A DNA stretch of 64,000 nucleotides, taken from NCBI GenBank assembly GCA_033558025.1, contig JAUCEF010000007.1, positions 8,370,001 to 8,434,000 on the forward strand, read 5' to 3'. Origin of the DNA: Phytophthora sp. 'mugwort'. Taxonomy: Eukaryota > Oomycota > Peronosporomycetes > Peronosporales > Peronosporaceae. The position numbers and the translations under genes are program-made. Under the pieces are notes generated by a model that saw nothing but the letters and a program-made list of their open reading frames with translations, was not told where the DNA came from and made no database searches. This document shows, in pieces, positions 46,017 through 57,556 of the stretch (the first letter of the stretch is position 1; each line of letters opens with the position of its first letter).

Positions 46017-47443
46017 ATGATGCGTGGTCGTTGGCAACACCTCGTGGTGTCGGCCTCGAGAGCCACTACGGCTTCTTCATCTCGAGCGCTGGTGCGTGTG
46101 GCATCCTGTGTGATATATATACAACCATTCAAAGGCTTCAGCCTAGACGCTAACTTCCTCGTCCCAATTATTCTAACTAATTCAGTCGTCGGCATCCGCT
46201 GAGGCGCTAGAGCAGCTGATCGCCCACGCAACACAGCAGGATGAGCGACCTGTAGGACGTCGACGGGAAGTGTTGCGGCGGTTGCAAGACTTCCAAGCCT
46301 CCGCCGCTCATGAGCGCGCCGCAGAGGTGCACGCGACGGCTGTGGTCCATCCGAATGCGGAGCTAGGCCCGAACGTCCTAGTAGGCCCGTATTCCGTGAT
46401 CGGGCCAGGTCCGTAATTTATTTTTTATTGTTTCGCTATTGTTATATTTTTTACTTATGGTTTATTTGTACTGTGTTTTCTTTGTAGATGTGGTGCTGGA
46501 GGCCGACGTGCGGCTTCAAAGTCACGTGGTAATCGACGGCAATACGCGCATCGGGAATGGCACTATAATTCACCCTTTCGCATGTTTGGGAGGAGAGCCG
46601 CAGGATAAAAAACACCAGATGATGGAGAACGAGTCGGCTGAGATGACGCTGGTTGTGGGCAGCAATTGCGTCATTCGGGAGCACGTTACAGTGCATGGAA
46701 GTACATCGTACTCGCAGGCGCCGACGTCTGTTGGTGACGACTGCTGGCTGCTCTGTGGGGCTCATGTGGCCCATGACTCGCAGTTAGGCAGACGTGTTGT
46801 CGTCTCAAACAATGTGTGCATTGCTGGACACGTTTCGATCGGAGACTGCGCAATTATTGGTGGACAAGTGGGGATTAAGCAGCATGCGAGTGTGGGGCCG
46901 TTGGCGATGGTGGGCGGACAGAGTGCCGTGGATGGGGACGTGCTGCCCTACGGGTTGGTTGTGGGGAACCGCGCCAAGCTTGCCGGGCTCAATCTGGTTG
47001 GACTGCGTCGTGCTGGTGTATCGCGAGGCAGTATCAAGCTGCTGCTGCGGGTTTATCGCTACTTGTTTGGTGCTCCTGCTTGCAAGAAAACGGGCTTTGC
47101 ACCTGCTCTTGAGTAAGTGGGAATGAATCATTGGGTTTAGTTGAACACAATGAAGGTTTACTAATATGTTGTTTTTTATGCCGTGTCTTAGTTTGGCCTA
47201 CAGGCAAACCGTCATTGAACGCGCCATGGAGGCGAAAGAGTTTTTGATCAATGAAGGACTCGACAATGAACGGATACCGATGGTGCACGAGATGGTAAGG
47301 ACGGCTTGTTTTGTGAAGGAAAGATCCGTAGCAGGGACACTAATGCGTTATTTCTGCTGGTGTAGGTGGACTTTGTGGTAACTTCCCCGCAGCGCTTCCA
47401 TTCGTCCTTGTGTCATGCGATCATTGCTACTCCTTCTCATTAG
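46017..47443 (+). CDS. lpxA: UDP-GlcNAc acyltransferase (LpxA-like), probably mitochondrial
   Basis: Five exons (46017-46091, 46186-46408, 46488-47112, 47192-47294, 47366-47443), 367 residues. The start MMRGRWQHLVVSASRAT is basic, Ser-rich and free of acidic residues, a typical mitochondrial presequence. The body is a left-handed beta helix of hexapeptide repeats (VVHPNAELGPNVLVGP, VVIDGNTRIGNGTIIHP). IREHVTVHGST and AHVAHDSQLG match bacterial LpxA, and the His in AHVAHD corresponds to the catalytic His125 of E. coli. The helical C-terminus (LRRAGVSRGSIKLL) is also LpxA-like. It would O-acylate UDP-GlcNAc as the first step of a lipid A-type pathway, as known for plant mitochondria. The last exon replaces the usual end with a short divergent tail. 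Confidence 0.85.
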
Positions 47444-47576
47444 ATTGTTAGTGCGAGTTATGACTAGATCACTTGAGCGTTTCGATATAAATCGCCTTTA
47501 ATCCGTTAGAATATTCTATGGGGGTATGAAGGAAATTAAGGTCGTACTACGCGTAGCTGGATAGAACGCTGCTGAC

Positions 47577-50500
47577 ATGTCAATCTCATGCTATAACCGG
47601 CAACCCCCCCGACGCTTCGACACTACAGGTCGTTTCTTTCGATCAATCACTCCTGTTTTGGACAGAGGCCTCAAGAAGCCAATAACCATGGGAAAAATGA
47701 CGTTGAAGCTCGACAGTCCTGCTGATGGAATCACCATTGGGGCTAAGAAGAAGAAGAATCTTACGAAAGGAAGACCGCGAAAGTCGCTGATGAGGCAGCA
47801 TCAAAGCGAAAGTTTGCAAGCACAGCTGCCAGAGGAACCGCAGAGTCCACAGGCCGAATCCCCTTTGTTAAAACCCGTCGAGGAAGAAGCACAACCTACC
47901 AGTAAAGGTGAGAAATCTAGCCGACGTTCGACCCGGTTGCCTACAGTGTCGATTCATCGAGCCAAGCGAGCTGACAGCAGCAACGTCGACAATAACGACG
48001 CTGCTGATGCTCACGAGAGCGAACAGAATCCGATACCAACCGCACGGCGCTCTGGCCTCATGTCGTGGCGCAGTCGAAACTCCACTGCCTCGATTGCTGA
48101 AGATACACCACCAGCGTCATGTCCATTGACGTGTCAACCTTCAGCTTGCTTCCTCGGATCACTAAACGGAACTATCAGCGAGATGCACCTCCCACTTCTC
48201 ACCGTGTCGACCAAAGCGCGTATGAATGCACTGAAAGCTGCATCGAAGCAACGTCAACTCGAGGTGACTATTGAACGCTCGGACGAACTACCATTTGGAG
48301 TATTCTCCCATCCGCAGGTTCGCGTTCATATCGTCGATCGATGCACGGGTAGAGCGCTCTACCCTCCGCAGATGACAAATCAGGCCAAGATCTGCACAAT
48401 GTCCGACAAGAATATTTATTGCGCTAGTAAGTATTGTATTGTTGAATTTGGTCCCTGTATTCGTTACTCATGTGTATTACTTTTTTTGTGCCTCAGACGC
48501 GTTTGAATGGCAGCAAGCGTTGAGTATTTCGGTTGATTTACTCACGTTCCTCAATACTCGAACGGTGTTGCTCTTTGAGATTTTAGAGCTTAAACCTCCG
48601 ACAAAAGGAACTCGTTTCCGCGGAGGAAAACGATTCGAGTCTGTCAGTACTCACGGCGATGAGGACGCGTACCAGAAACGTTTGAAGCCGGCCGCTGTAC
48701 CAGACTATCGGCATATTGCGTGGGGTTTTTTCCACACAATTACCAACAAGGGAACGCCCACCATGAACTCTTTCGTACTCCCAGACGTCTCAGATACCGA
48801 GCATGAGAGGAAAAAAATTCAGTCAATTGTTGACATTTGTGGTTTGCGAGTTCGGTTATTCGAGTACCAAGTCATGACTTGGATGGACAATTACCAAGCG
48901 AGATTGCAGTGGGGGTGGAGGAAAAACCACCCAACTGTGCCAGCGGTGTTCCTTCAATACCAGAAGCGATCGCGCATCGCTGCACCTAGTACACTGCACG
49001 TCCAGCTACGAGCCACGGACCCAGTAGCTTCTCCAAAGCAAACTAATGCTCCTGATGCCACTAACGGCGACTGTACAGTCGATATTCGCAACCAGGACGC
49101 AAATACTGATGCTGAAAAGGGATCTGGCGATAACCAAGAACCGCCACCTGAAGTCTCTCCACCTCTCGCTATCAAGGACATACCTGACGTCTCCCAAAGT
49201 CAAGTGTTCGATTTGATCGCGCCTTGCAAGAGGAACGTGTCCGAGCCGTGTTTAATTCCTCAAAGTGTTCTTTGTTCTCTTTCAACGGGAAAAAAAGGCT
49301 GCTCCGCTGTGAGCTTTAGTCCTTGCGGACGGTTTCTGGCTGCTAGTGTGAGCCCCGAATTGGGAGACTTTGTGGTGCGTGTGTATGACATGACATCCGC
49401 AGAGATTTTTGCTGTTGGTCGAGGTCATCGAGGAGTCATCTACTCGTTGGAATGGAACATTAGTCCGAACGGACAGTACCGACTCCTCTCAGCATCATCG
49501 GATGGTACTGTTCGGCTTTGGGGACTTCCTTACAAGAACGTAGCTAGTCCTCCAGCTTCTCCACGAAGCTCCGACTCGCGTCGCAGTCGTTTGCTCTCGT
49601 TGGAATTTCAGTGGCACCACTTTCCTTACTTTGTATATTGTGCTACATTTCTTCCAGATAGCAATGGAGAGATTATTCTCACAGGTGCTTCTGATGGCTG
49701 TATACACTTCCGGAATGAATCTTCAGTCCCAAATGGTCAACCGGAGTATGGAATGCTTCAGGTGAGCTTTGCTGCTGTGCATGCAATTTGTATAGAGGCC
49801 AAGTCAGGACGAATCTTTTGTGGCGATGCGAAGGGAGATATTTCTGTGTGGAAACGTACAGCAAATTCTGCAGCTTTTGCTGACTACGAGCGAGTCAAGA
49901 CGATCCAAACTGGCCAAACTAGTATCACTTCGCTTGTGTTGCACCCTCGCAAGGCTCACTTACTTGTTCATACCCAGCCAAACGCAATTTTCCAGTACGA
50001 ATTACGGTCCTATCTTCTGTTGAACAAGAGTTATGCTGGTGTTTGTTGCGAATCGTTGCTCGTGAGAAGCACGTTTAGCCCCGATGGGAAACTTGTGATC
50101 AGTGGCTCGGAAGATGGTATTCCTCGCTTGTTCACCAGTCTGCACGGTAAAGAACTACAGCGCGGTGTATGGGGCACACATTTCTTCCACGGTTGCCCCG
50201 TCTTGGACGTGAGCTGGTCTCCCACAGCTCATGTGGCAGCTCTGTGCTCTTATGGTAAGCAAATTCAGTTCAATTTGTTTCTTACTGGTGTCCCGTGTCT
50301 AACGCTTTTGTATCGTTCTTTTTTTCAGGAGGGAACAATCCGATTGTGGTACTTTGCTCGTACCGAGACAATAAAGATGCAACATATATCGACGAGTCCA
50401 AGTCAAACAATACGACGACGCAACTTGTTGTTGATGCCTTTAGAGGCACTAACCAGCAGGAGGCATTAAACGGTGACCACGTCCAACGCCTTCAACGTGC

Positions 50501-50686
50501 ATTGGAACGCCGCCAAAAGCGTCTACAAGCAAAGGTAAACCTCCTACTTGACGGAGTGACAGACCCATTCTTGCTAACATCTTCCCGTTTTTTTAGGTGT
50601 CACTGGAAGCTGAGGCTAGTACGGAGCCGACGAGAACAGATCCAGCTTCACCAATTGCTGTGCAGTCCAGTACTGACATCAAGTAG
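47577..50686 (+). CDS. Jouberin (AHI1)-like WD40 protein
   Basis: Four exons (47577-48426, 48497-50254, 50329-50534, 50597-50686), 967 residues if started at 47577; an ATG at 47688 (MGKMTLKLDS) is equally possible. A basic, disordered N-terminus of about 200 residues is followed by a C2-like domain typical of Jouberin: VRVHIVDRCTGRALYPP, NTRTVLLFEILEL, YRHIAWGFFHTI, and QARLQWGWRKNHPTVPAVFL. WD40 repeats run from about residue 550 to 860 (AVSFSPCGRFLAASV, GHRGVIYSLEWN, LLSASSDGTVRLWGL, IFCGDAKGDISVWKR). There is no SH3 domain at the end, which instead is a short basic coiled coil. In animals AHI1 acts at the ciliary transition zone and binds nephrocystin-1. Confidence 0.78.
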
Positions 50687-50833
50687 TCGTCGAACAGTGC
50701 TAGTTGATGGACATTAAAACTTCTTCCCTATTTTTATAAATGAACTACCAAAACGTTTTTTTTTTTTTTCTGATCTTGCCATCTTTGTACTAACAACAAC
50801 ACTTCCTGGCAGTCAGTCGGCACTGTTCAAATA

Positions 50834-52263
50834 ATGCCACGTGGGTCCGATTTACACGATGAGCCTCACCACCACAAAAACACCGAGGCTGTTCGCCACT
50901 TATCGCATAGTCAACTCGAGATTTTGACATTAGCATCCCTTTTTCACGAAACTGGTGGTGACCTAAATGACGACGGAGGAAAAAGTACAACGTGGGCAAA
51001 CCAATCTGGATGGAATAAAATCTTAGAGGTTGCAACAGCTCTCAAGAACGGAGGAACACCAATTCCTAAGACAAGCACGATGCAGTCTTCCTTTCCATCT
51101 GTGTTTGGGGTGAAGTGGGAGCGGAACCATGTCGTGTCCATCGACTTGTCGGGGAACGGACTCTCAGGCACATTTCCCGCTGATATTATCCGGTTGCGCT
51201 TCCTCACAATCCTCAAGCTAAGAAACAACCCCAACTTGCGCGGGATGTTGCCTCAGGGAATATACTCTATGCCCCACCTCAAATACTGCTGCGTAGATGG
51301 CACAACAATTGAGAATACGCTACCGTACAACATGGCACACTCGTTTCAAATTACTCGGTTCAAACCTGAAACAGGAAGATCTTTTAGAACTCCAGTAGCC
51401 ACGGTGAGCTTTTGCACAGGAGACGAACATACTGACAAGGTTATTCACTGGATGACCGACATGACGGAGACGGAAATGTACAAGGTGCACTCAACACTAA
51501 AAAAACTGCATGAAAATGCTAGCGGTCAAAAAGTTCGCGAAATGATCAAGTGCACAGCCAGCAACGCCACTGGACCAGAACGTGCTGCGTCCGCCATAAA
51601 GCTTCAGCGCATCTATCGAGCTCGTGTTAAACGAACTAAGTTCCGCAACTTTCTTCGCTCACTTATCGAGATGAAGGTCGACTCCGACACTGGCTACACG
51701 TATTATGTTAATTCACGAACAGGAAAAGCGACTTGGGAAAAACCGAAATTTCTTACATCAGATACTACTAAAATCGCTACCCAGAGTGACAACTCAAGCG
51801 ACAACGTATCAAGTGCACGCGCTGCCTGGAAATCCTACGATGATGGATACGGTAACACGGTAAGCTGTCTTGGCTATCTCCTCTTCTTGCCTTATTAGAA
51901 TACTCACGGATCTGATACCAAACATTTTGTGTTATTGCAATAATACAGTATTACTGGAACAGCGTGACCGGGGAGTCGACCTGGGAACCACCAAGCTTCC
52001 TTAGCCGCATCTATGAAGAGCTGCGCGAACGCTACGGCACAGCCCAAACGGACGAAGAGCGGTTCGAACTCTTCTTCCAAGATATCGATCGAGACGGCAC
52101 AGGAGCAATAGATCAAGACGAATTTGCTCGCCTTTGCGGCGATTTGGGCATGGCATTATCAGCTAAACAGATACAAGAGGTCTTTCGCGAGCTTGATACC
52201 ACCGGAGACGGACACCTTGATCGTCCAGAAATCATCGCATGGCTCACACGAAACTTCCAATGA
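50834..52263 (+). CDS. LRR-IQ-WW-EF-hand protein
   Basis: Two exons (50834-51859, 51949-52263), 446 residues. Plant-type leucine-rich repeats lie near residues 95-160 (VVSIDLSGNGLSGTFPADI, LTILKLRNNPNLRGMLPQ). An IQ motif for calmodulin lies near 255 (AIKLQRIYRARVKRTKF). There are two WW domains, near 285-306 (GYTYYVNSRTGKATWEKP) and 340-360 (YYWNSVTGESTWEPP); the intron splits the second. Two EF-hands near 380 and 415 have full loops (DIDRDGTGAIDQDE, DTTGDGHLDRPE). Each module is clear; I know no named family with this combination. It lies 147 bp downstream of the Jouberin-like gene on the same strand. A Ca2+-responsive scaffold is a reasonable inference. Confidence 0.8.
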
Positions 52264-52324
52264 ATACGATCATAGTACAACTTGGCAAAAAAACATAATT
52301 TCTCTATACTCAATAACAATATAT

Positions 52325-55300
52325 CTATTCATCATCACAGAGGAGCTGCAATAACTTCTCAGAATCAGCGATTGTGCGAGTCAAGCCAATGATCTGATTC
52401 CCACTAATCAAGTACGTATCAGTACAAGCACACCTGACTGCAGATGGGCCCGTGTCATCGAAATCTGCGAGGTTTTCGGATCTGCGGAAAGTGGCGTCGA
52501 ACTCCACAATCACTGAGTACCCAATTGCTTGAATGCTCTTCTCTTCGACTGAGATAACATCCAGGCACTGTTTAAATAATGATGCGTACTTGATGATACC
52601 TTGGTCACCATGGTATGTTCCCCAAAATGGCATTTCTTCGGGTACCTCCGATTTGAGAAAAAAACTCGCAGAGGTCATTGGGCCCAACAGGTTCACGTCG
52701 GGAATAACCAGATACGGCCCACAACGGTTCTTGGCTACGCACTCGACCAACGTTGTATTGGCTGCTTCATCAATATCACTGAAACTATTGCGTGACGTCC
52801 GAGTTCGGCTCACAGCGCATTGCATCGCTTCAAACCACTTCATTCTTGTCGCATCCGAACGTGTAACAAAAGTCAAAGTCTCGTCTTCTTCCCGATGGCC
52901 GTCAAAGACCTCAACTTGGAAGCCAAAGGCACCACGGTCTGGCTTTTTCAAACTGCGACCGAAAGCGATCCATTTCCGTGCGTTGCAAACAACCAGCTTC
53001 TTCGGCCGTGACGTCCAGGTTTGCTTGTGTGCCATCAAAAATTGCTTCAGCATTGAAGCTTTGGACGGAGAAGTTGCTTTGGATGTGCCGTTGTTCGGTG
53101 AGTCAGACGCTGTAGGTGCTGCGTCCTGCAATGTCAGCTGACAAGTAGACTTTTCGAACTTTAAGTGCACCTTAGCCCACTTTGAGCGCTTCTGGTAGGC
53201 GTAACCGTTTACGAAGAAATTGTCTTCCTCAACATCGCATGATGTGGACTCCTCTGACTGCAAGATGTCAATAATGGACTCGGGGAACTTGCTTTGCGAT
53301 CGACTGTGGAACATATCGCTTGGATGCACTGCTTCATTCCCACGTGCCAGGTTCTGGGATGAGCCAAACCCTTCTTTCTCCATTGGCAACCGTCGAAATG
53401 GCTCGAGCTCTCGTGATAAGTATTCACTGGCTGAGGATGACGGTCGAGCAAACAGGAAACCCGGTTCTGCGTCGTCTTCACTCGTATTCCGCTTTCTCGG
53501 GGTTCCATTGCGGGTTCCACCAGTGACAACTTGCAAGCCAAGAAGTGAATCATCCAGTGCATCCATTTGCTGATGATGCTTAGCGACGAGAGAAGCAGCG
53601 AAATCATTCCAGCCCTTCACATTGTTGCAAAACTGACGGATAAGTTCTTGTTGGAGCGTGGGCGAGCTGCAAATCTTTGCAATTTTTACCCCAATGATCG
53701 CCAAATGAGCATCGTAAATGTGAGGAAGACTGTTTGAATTTAGCTTGTGCAGAATAAACTCCAGGATTGAATCAGGCGAGCGGAAAACACTTCTCAGGAG
53801 TGGGTTGTTCACACGGCCGTTTGTCGATGGCCGATTCAGTAGGTTCAAGTAAAGCTTCACTAGCCTGCAGTGCAGTATGCTGGCCATAGGGAATTTCTCG
53901 AAAATATCCATTAGCGAAGTTGCGAGGTCCAACCGTGTCAAACGGCTGTCGATCCGGTCATTCGACATTAGAATGACAATATCCAGCAACTCCACCACAT
54001 GCATGACAAGCAAAGTTGATGCTAATGGTCGGTGGTTCACCACTGCTTTTCCAGATCTGGGCGAATAACTGAGAGCGGGAGGGGTTATCCCCATGTACAG
54101 CGTGCTCCGTGCAGGCGAGGCCTCACGTTTCGCGGGTTTACTAGGACTCTCTTTTCCAGCAAGTGAATCGATATCCTCGCCCGTTTCTGTGCTGTCATCA
54201 TCGGAGTCGCTATCACTAAAGCAGTCACGAGCAGCAAATTCCGATATCGTAGACAAGTGCTGGTGGTAGTTGATTGAAGCGCAAATGGTATCCAAAACGA
54301 GATGGATTGGGGCGACAAATACTTCCAACTGCTCGGGCTCGGACCGAGAGAATTCAATCGCATGCCGCAAGATGTCGACGACGAGAATTCGGGGAATACA
54401 GGCCCCGTTCATATGGTGCGCGTCCAGAAACCGAAGTTCTGCCATTCCGAGCTCTGCCAGCCGAGCTAGAATGGTAGAATTCTCCGTTAAAGCTGCTAAT
54501 ACTGCACACTTCAGCTTGTGATGCATCGCAGGGTCGCTTGGGGCCATCCTCGGGGGAAACAGTTCTCTTTCAAATGTCTCCACGCTCTCAAAGGATGCCA
54601 GCTGAATTTTGGTTTGAATGTAGTACCGAAACGTATTTGGGAATTCGTCCTTCAAGATTTTTGTCAAAATTTCTGCACATCCACTTATCCTTGCATGAAC
54701 TGTTGAGTTTGTGTTTGAGGTAAAAAGTGACGGCGACAGCGGCGCTGTCTTAGATGAAAAGAATGAGGATGGGGACACAAATGGTGAACTACCCAATGAT
54801 GAGCGTGGAGATGTTGAGGATGTGGACGACACTGTCGACGTTGAAGACACAGACGATAATGATCTGGATAACCGAGTCGGCACTTGCTCCACAATCCGCT
54901 CCACCAGGCAGCAAATGATTGGGGAATATTCAAAACCCCGACGGATAGAAAGATGAATCAATCCATGCAGTAGCGAAGCAATATTCGGGTTGTAAGCGTG
55001 CGCTGCAAGGCGTGACAGCAGCCATTCTTTCTCGTCCTCTTCGTTCTCATCACAGATCAACCTGTGCACGGCCTGAAACGTGACAAAATTCTTAGTGACT
55101 CGGCACATATTCGCGACCAAGACGCCATCAACTTCCGCTTCATCATCTACAGCGTTGCTCTCGGCGTTTTCTTCTCCATTATACTTCGGCTTCGGCCACA
55201 TAAAGCGGAACAAGCCTCCAAAAATGCGTTTCCACTCACTCGCCGTCAGATCCTCCAGCCGCAGCAAATACCCACGCGTCGCTGGATCCTCCAGCATTTC

Positions 55301-56152
55301 TTCGTCTTCCTCACCGTCTACACTCAGGTCTGAGATACTGCTCCCAGAGCTCTCAAACCGCATACTGGCACGTAGACGTTGGATTCTGGCCATTTTTCTA
55401 GTCGCAGCATTACTCCTAAAGTCCATCAAGGTCGGAATATTCGTCGGCGGGGTCGTTGTCGAGGATACTGCCAGTCCGTCCTGCTTTTCATTCGGAACTT
55501 CCTCCTGCTTTGCAGTCTCCTCTTGTGTCTCTGGCTCTTTATCCTGCTTCTGATCCTGTTTAGGTTCTCCGTACCAGGCCATCGTCTTCAGATAAAATCT
55601 GATAATGATCTCCGTGGCTATGTAAGCTTGTCGATACTTATCTGGATGAGGTTCCTCTGTCTCTTCTTCATTTACTGCGTCCTCACGTTCATCGTGCAGG
55701 TCGCTGAGTGATGTGGCGTACGCGAAAACCTGCTTAATGGACTCTGGCTCGAGTAGAAGCTTCTGCACGGGCGAGAAACGGCCCCGCTCTCTCCTTGGTA
55801 CGGTCGTGAGCACCGTGTCGACGTCGTAGCAGCTGCAGAAGACATTGTCGAGCGCCGGCGCCTGACGTAGCGCCTCAGCGTTGTGTAGCGCTTGTGAAGC
55901 CTTGAGCGGGTCGTGTGCAGCGTTGGCAAGCTCCAATAGCGATAACGATTTGGCCCATGCCGTCGGTGTCACGGACGTCACTGGGCTATCTCCATCTGTG
56001 GCTGGTGTGTTACTATTCGCTTCGAACGCGGCGGGGGATGACGCGGTGCGCCCGGCCTCAGACAGTCTGCGGCCGCCCGCATCGCTGTCGTTGTCCGAGT
56101 CGGACTCGGTCTCGGCCGCGCACGTGCATTGACGCGTGAGCTGCTGTTGCAT
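52325..56152 (-). CDS. SAPS-domain (PP6 regulatory-type) protein with PH and SnoaL-like domains
   Basis: Intronless 1275-residue protein. The region from about residue 90 to 860 has the helical-repeat pattern of SAPS/PP6R proteins, the regulatory subunits of the Sit4/PP6 phosphatase: FSPVQKLLLEPESIKQVF, ANMCRVTKNFVTFQ, VVELLDIVILMSNDRI, LDLATSLMDIFEKFP and LLNRPSTNGRVNNPLLRSVF. Low-complexity acidic and Ser-rich inserts interrupt it. A PH domain follows at about 975-1130 (FFVNGYAYQKRSKWAKVHL ... TRMKWFEAMQCAV). The last 110 residues read like a SnoaL/NTF2-type fold (MPFWGTYHGDQGIIKYASLF, then VIVEF and CTDTYLISGNQIIGL). The combination is unusual. The PH call is firmest; SAPS and SnoaL rest on motif patterns. 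Confidence 0.68.
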   Translation of the reverse strand: MQQQLTRQCTCAAETESDSDNDSDAGGRRLSEAGRTASSPAAFEANSNTPATDGDSPVTSVTPTAWAKSLSLLELANAAHDPLKASQALHNAEALRQAPALDNVFCSCYDVDTVLTTVPRRERGRFSPVQKLLLEPESIKQVFAYATSLSDLHDEREDAVNEEETEEPHPDKYRQAYIATEIIIRFYLKTMAWYGEPKQDQKQDKEPETQEETAKQEEVPNEKQDGLAVSSTTTPPTNIPTLMDFRSNAATRKMARIQRLRASMRFESSGSSISDLSVDGEEDEEMLEDPATRGYLLRLEDLTASEWKRIFGGLFRFMWPKPKYNGEENAESNAVDDEAEVDGVLVANMCRVTKNFVTFQAVHRLICDENEEDEKEWLLSRLAAHAYNPNIASLLHGLIHLSIRRGFEYSPIICCLVERIVEQVPTRLSRSLSSVSSTSTVSSTSSTSPRSSLGSSPFVSPSSFFSSKTAPLSPSLFTSNTNSTVHARISGCAEILTKILKDEFPNTFRYYIQTKIQLASFESVETFERELFPPRMAPSDPAMHHKLKCAVLAALTENSTILARLAELGMAELRFLDAHHMNGACIPRILVVDILRHAIEFSRSEPEQLEVFVAPIHLVLDTICASINYHQHLSTISEFAARDCFSDSDSDDDSTETGEDIDSLAGKESPSKPAKREASPARSTLYMGITPPALSYSPRSGKAVVNHRPLASTLLVMHVVELLDIVILMSNDRIDSRLTRLDLATSLMDIFEKFPMASILHCRLVKLYLNLLNRPSTNGRVNNPLLRSVFRSPDSILEFILHKLNSNSLPHIYDAHLAIIGVKIAKICSSPTLQQELIRQFCNNVKGWNDFAASLVAKHHQQMDALDDSLLGLQVVTGGTRNGTPRKRNTSEDDAEPGFLFARPSSSASEYLSRELEPFRRLPMEKEGFGSSQNLARGNEAVHPSDMFHSRSQSKFPESIIDILQSEESTSCDVEEDNFFVNGYAYQKRSKWAKVHLKFEKSTCQLTLQDAAPTASDSPNNGTSKATSPSKASMLKQFLMAHKQTWTSRPKKLVVCNARKWIAFGRSLKKPDRGAFGFQVEVFDGHREEDETLTFVTRSDATRMKWFEAMQCAVSRTRTSRNSFSDIDEAANTTLVECVAKNRCGPYLVIPDVNLLGPMTSASFFLKSEVPEEMPFWGTYHGDQGIIKYASLFKQCLDVISVEEKSIQAIGYSVIVEFDATFRRSENLADFDDTGPSAVRCACTDTYLISGNQIIGLTRTIADSEKLLQLLCDDE

Positions 56153-57556
56153 GCTGAGGTCTGGGCGAGTAGGTTAGAGAGTGAAGTTTCTGTGAATTTT
56201 TCAATTTTGGTAGAGGGTATACTGAAAGCAAGACAAACATTTGGTCATTGACAGGGCGGGTACCGCATGAGAGGGGTTTATGTTCTCGGTTGTGGCCAGA
56301 AGTGAAAGTTGAAGGGCTTTTCGATGTTGTTTCGTGCCAAGTGGCTGTTACGGCAGACAATGCGGTGACGAAGGTGGCTGTTACTTACTAAGAGCATGCA
56401 AACACAAGGCACCGGGACTGGCGGAGAAGTCCTCGGCATACATGGTAGTCCCTATCCCATCGTCCTAAGCTGGCAATTGCCAAAAGGTGTGTGACGACGA
56501 CGCATATGACGCTGAACTCTTTCAAGTCAGAAGTGAACCTACGCTTGGTCAACAAAATCCAGGCGACGGTCGGACCATCGTCGACGCAAAAGTGTCAGCT
56601 TGAGATGACTTCTAATCGGCGGTAATGGGCGGAGGTGCGCCTGAAATCACTCGAAATAAACCAGCTACGATACTTAGATGCAGGTCGATACTAAGTAAAA
56701 CGTACGAACTTAGCTAGCTTTGAACGAACAGAATAGTTGACAAACAAAAACCGTCTGATGAGAACGATCTTCACTTTATGTCGCTATTCCTAGATATGTA
56801 CCACCGTCAGCGTAGGTAGGCAAGGTCGCTAAAGTCTACCCTGTACTAGCGCTGAATCAGGCACCTTTCACACCTGTTTTCCGTTTTCTTCGACCAAGAT
56901 ACCACTTGCGCGCTCAGGTAGTGAGCGCGGCTCCAACTTCGACCCCATCTCGCCCACGCTGAGTCTTTTTCTGGATTTCATGTCACACTTGCGCTTCTTG
57001 GCAAGGAGGTTGGCAGGCCACGCGAACCCTTTAGCGCACTTCCAGCAAGTGCACTGCACTGTGCAAGGCTTGCGTTATTATGGCCTATCCAACCTTCGGC
57101 ATTATATCGTAAATATTATTTGGTGGTTGTGGTAACTTAACGGTCAACCTATTGTGCCTTGCAGCGGGTTTGTCATATTCGGGCTCTTACTGAATATTCC
57201 TATGTCAAGGCTGTTAGCTGTCCGTGCCTTGCAGTGCGCGGCGGCAGCTTCCGGACGAGGAAACGTTAGAAACAGATGTTGGGATCTGAAAAACACACAA
57301 TCGCTTAAAAAGACATCGCCAGTGCGTCTCATGCGCACCGCCGGTTGCATCCAGTCGCCCGGTTCTGTGACGTCGCTGTCGCAGCCGTCACATACGGGCC
57401 GGGAGGGCGCAGAAAAATCTGAGGTCTTCCGAAGATGATCTCTTCCGAAGGTGGTGCGAGCGAGACAGCTGAGGAAGTCCATTCGACGCTCAACCCCACC
57501 ATAACAAGCGAATATCATACACCGCTGTGCACGCGCCCAACACTTGCTACCGTGCG
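56153..57556. other. Intergenic region, nothing firm
   Basis: About 1.4 kb between the SAPS-type gene and the SET-type pseudogene. A 63-codon minus-strand frame at 56.9-57.06 kb has a CxxC-like start (CTCWKCAKGF) but no identifiable family. Frames at 57.15-57.45 kb on either strand are unsupported. Confidence 0.4.

Noticed and set aside
56868..57059. Minus-strand small frame with CTCWKCAKGF, like a zinc ribbon
   Set aside because: Only one CxxC-like pair and no further conserved positions; too short to support.
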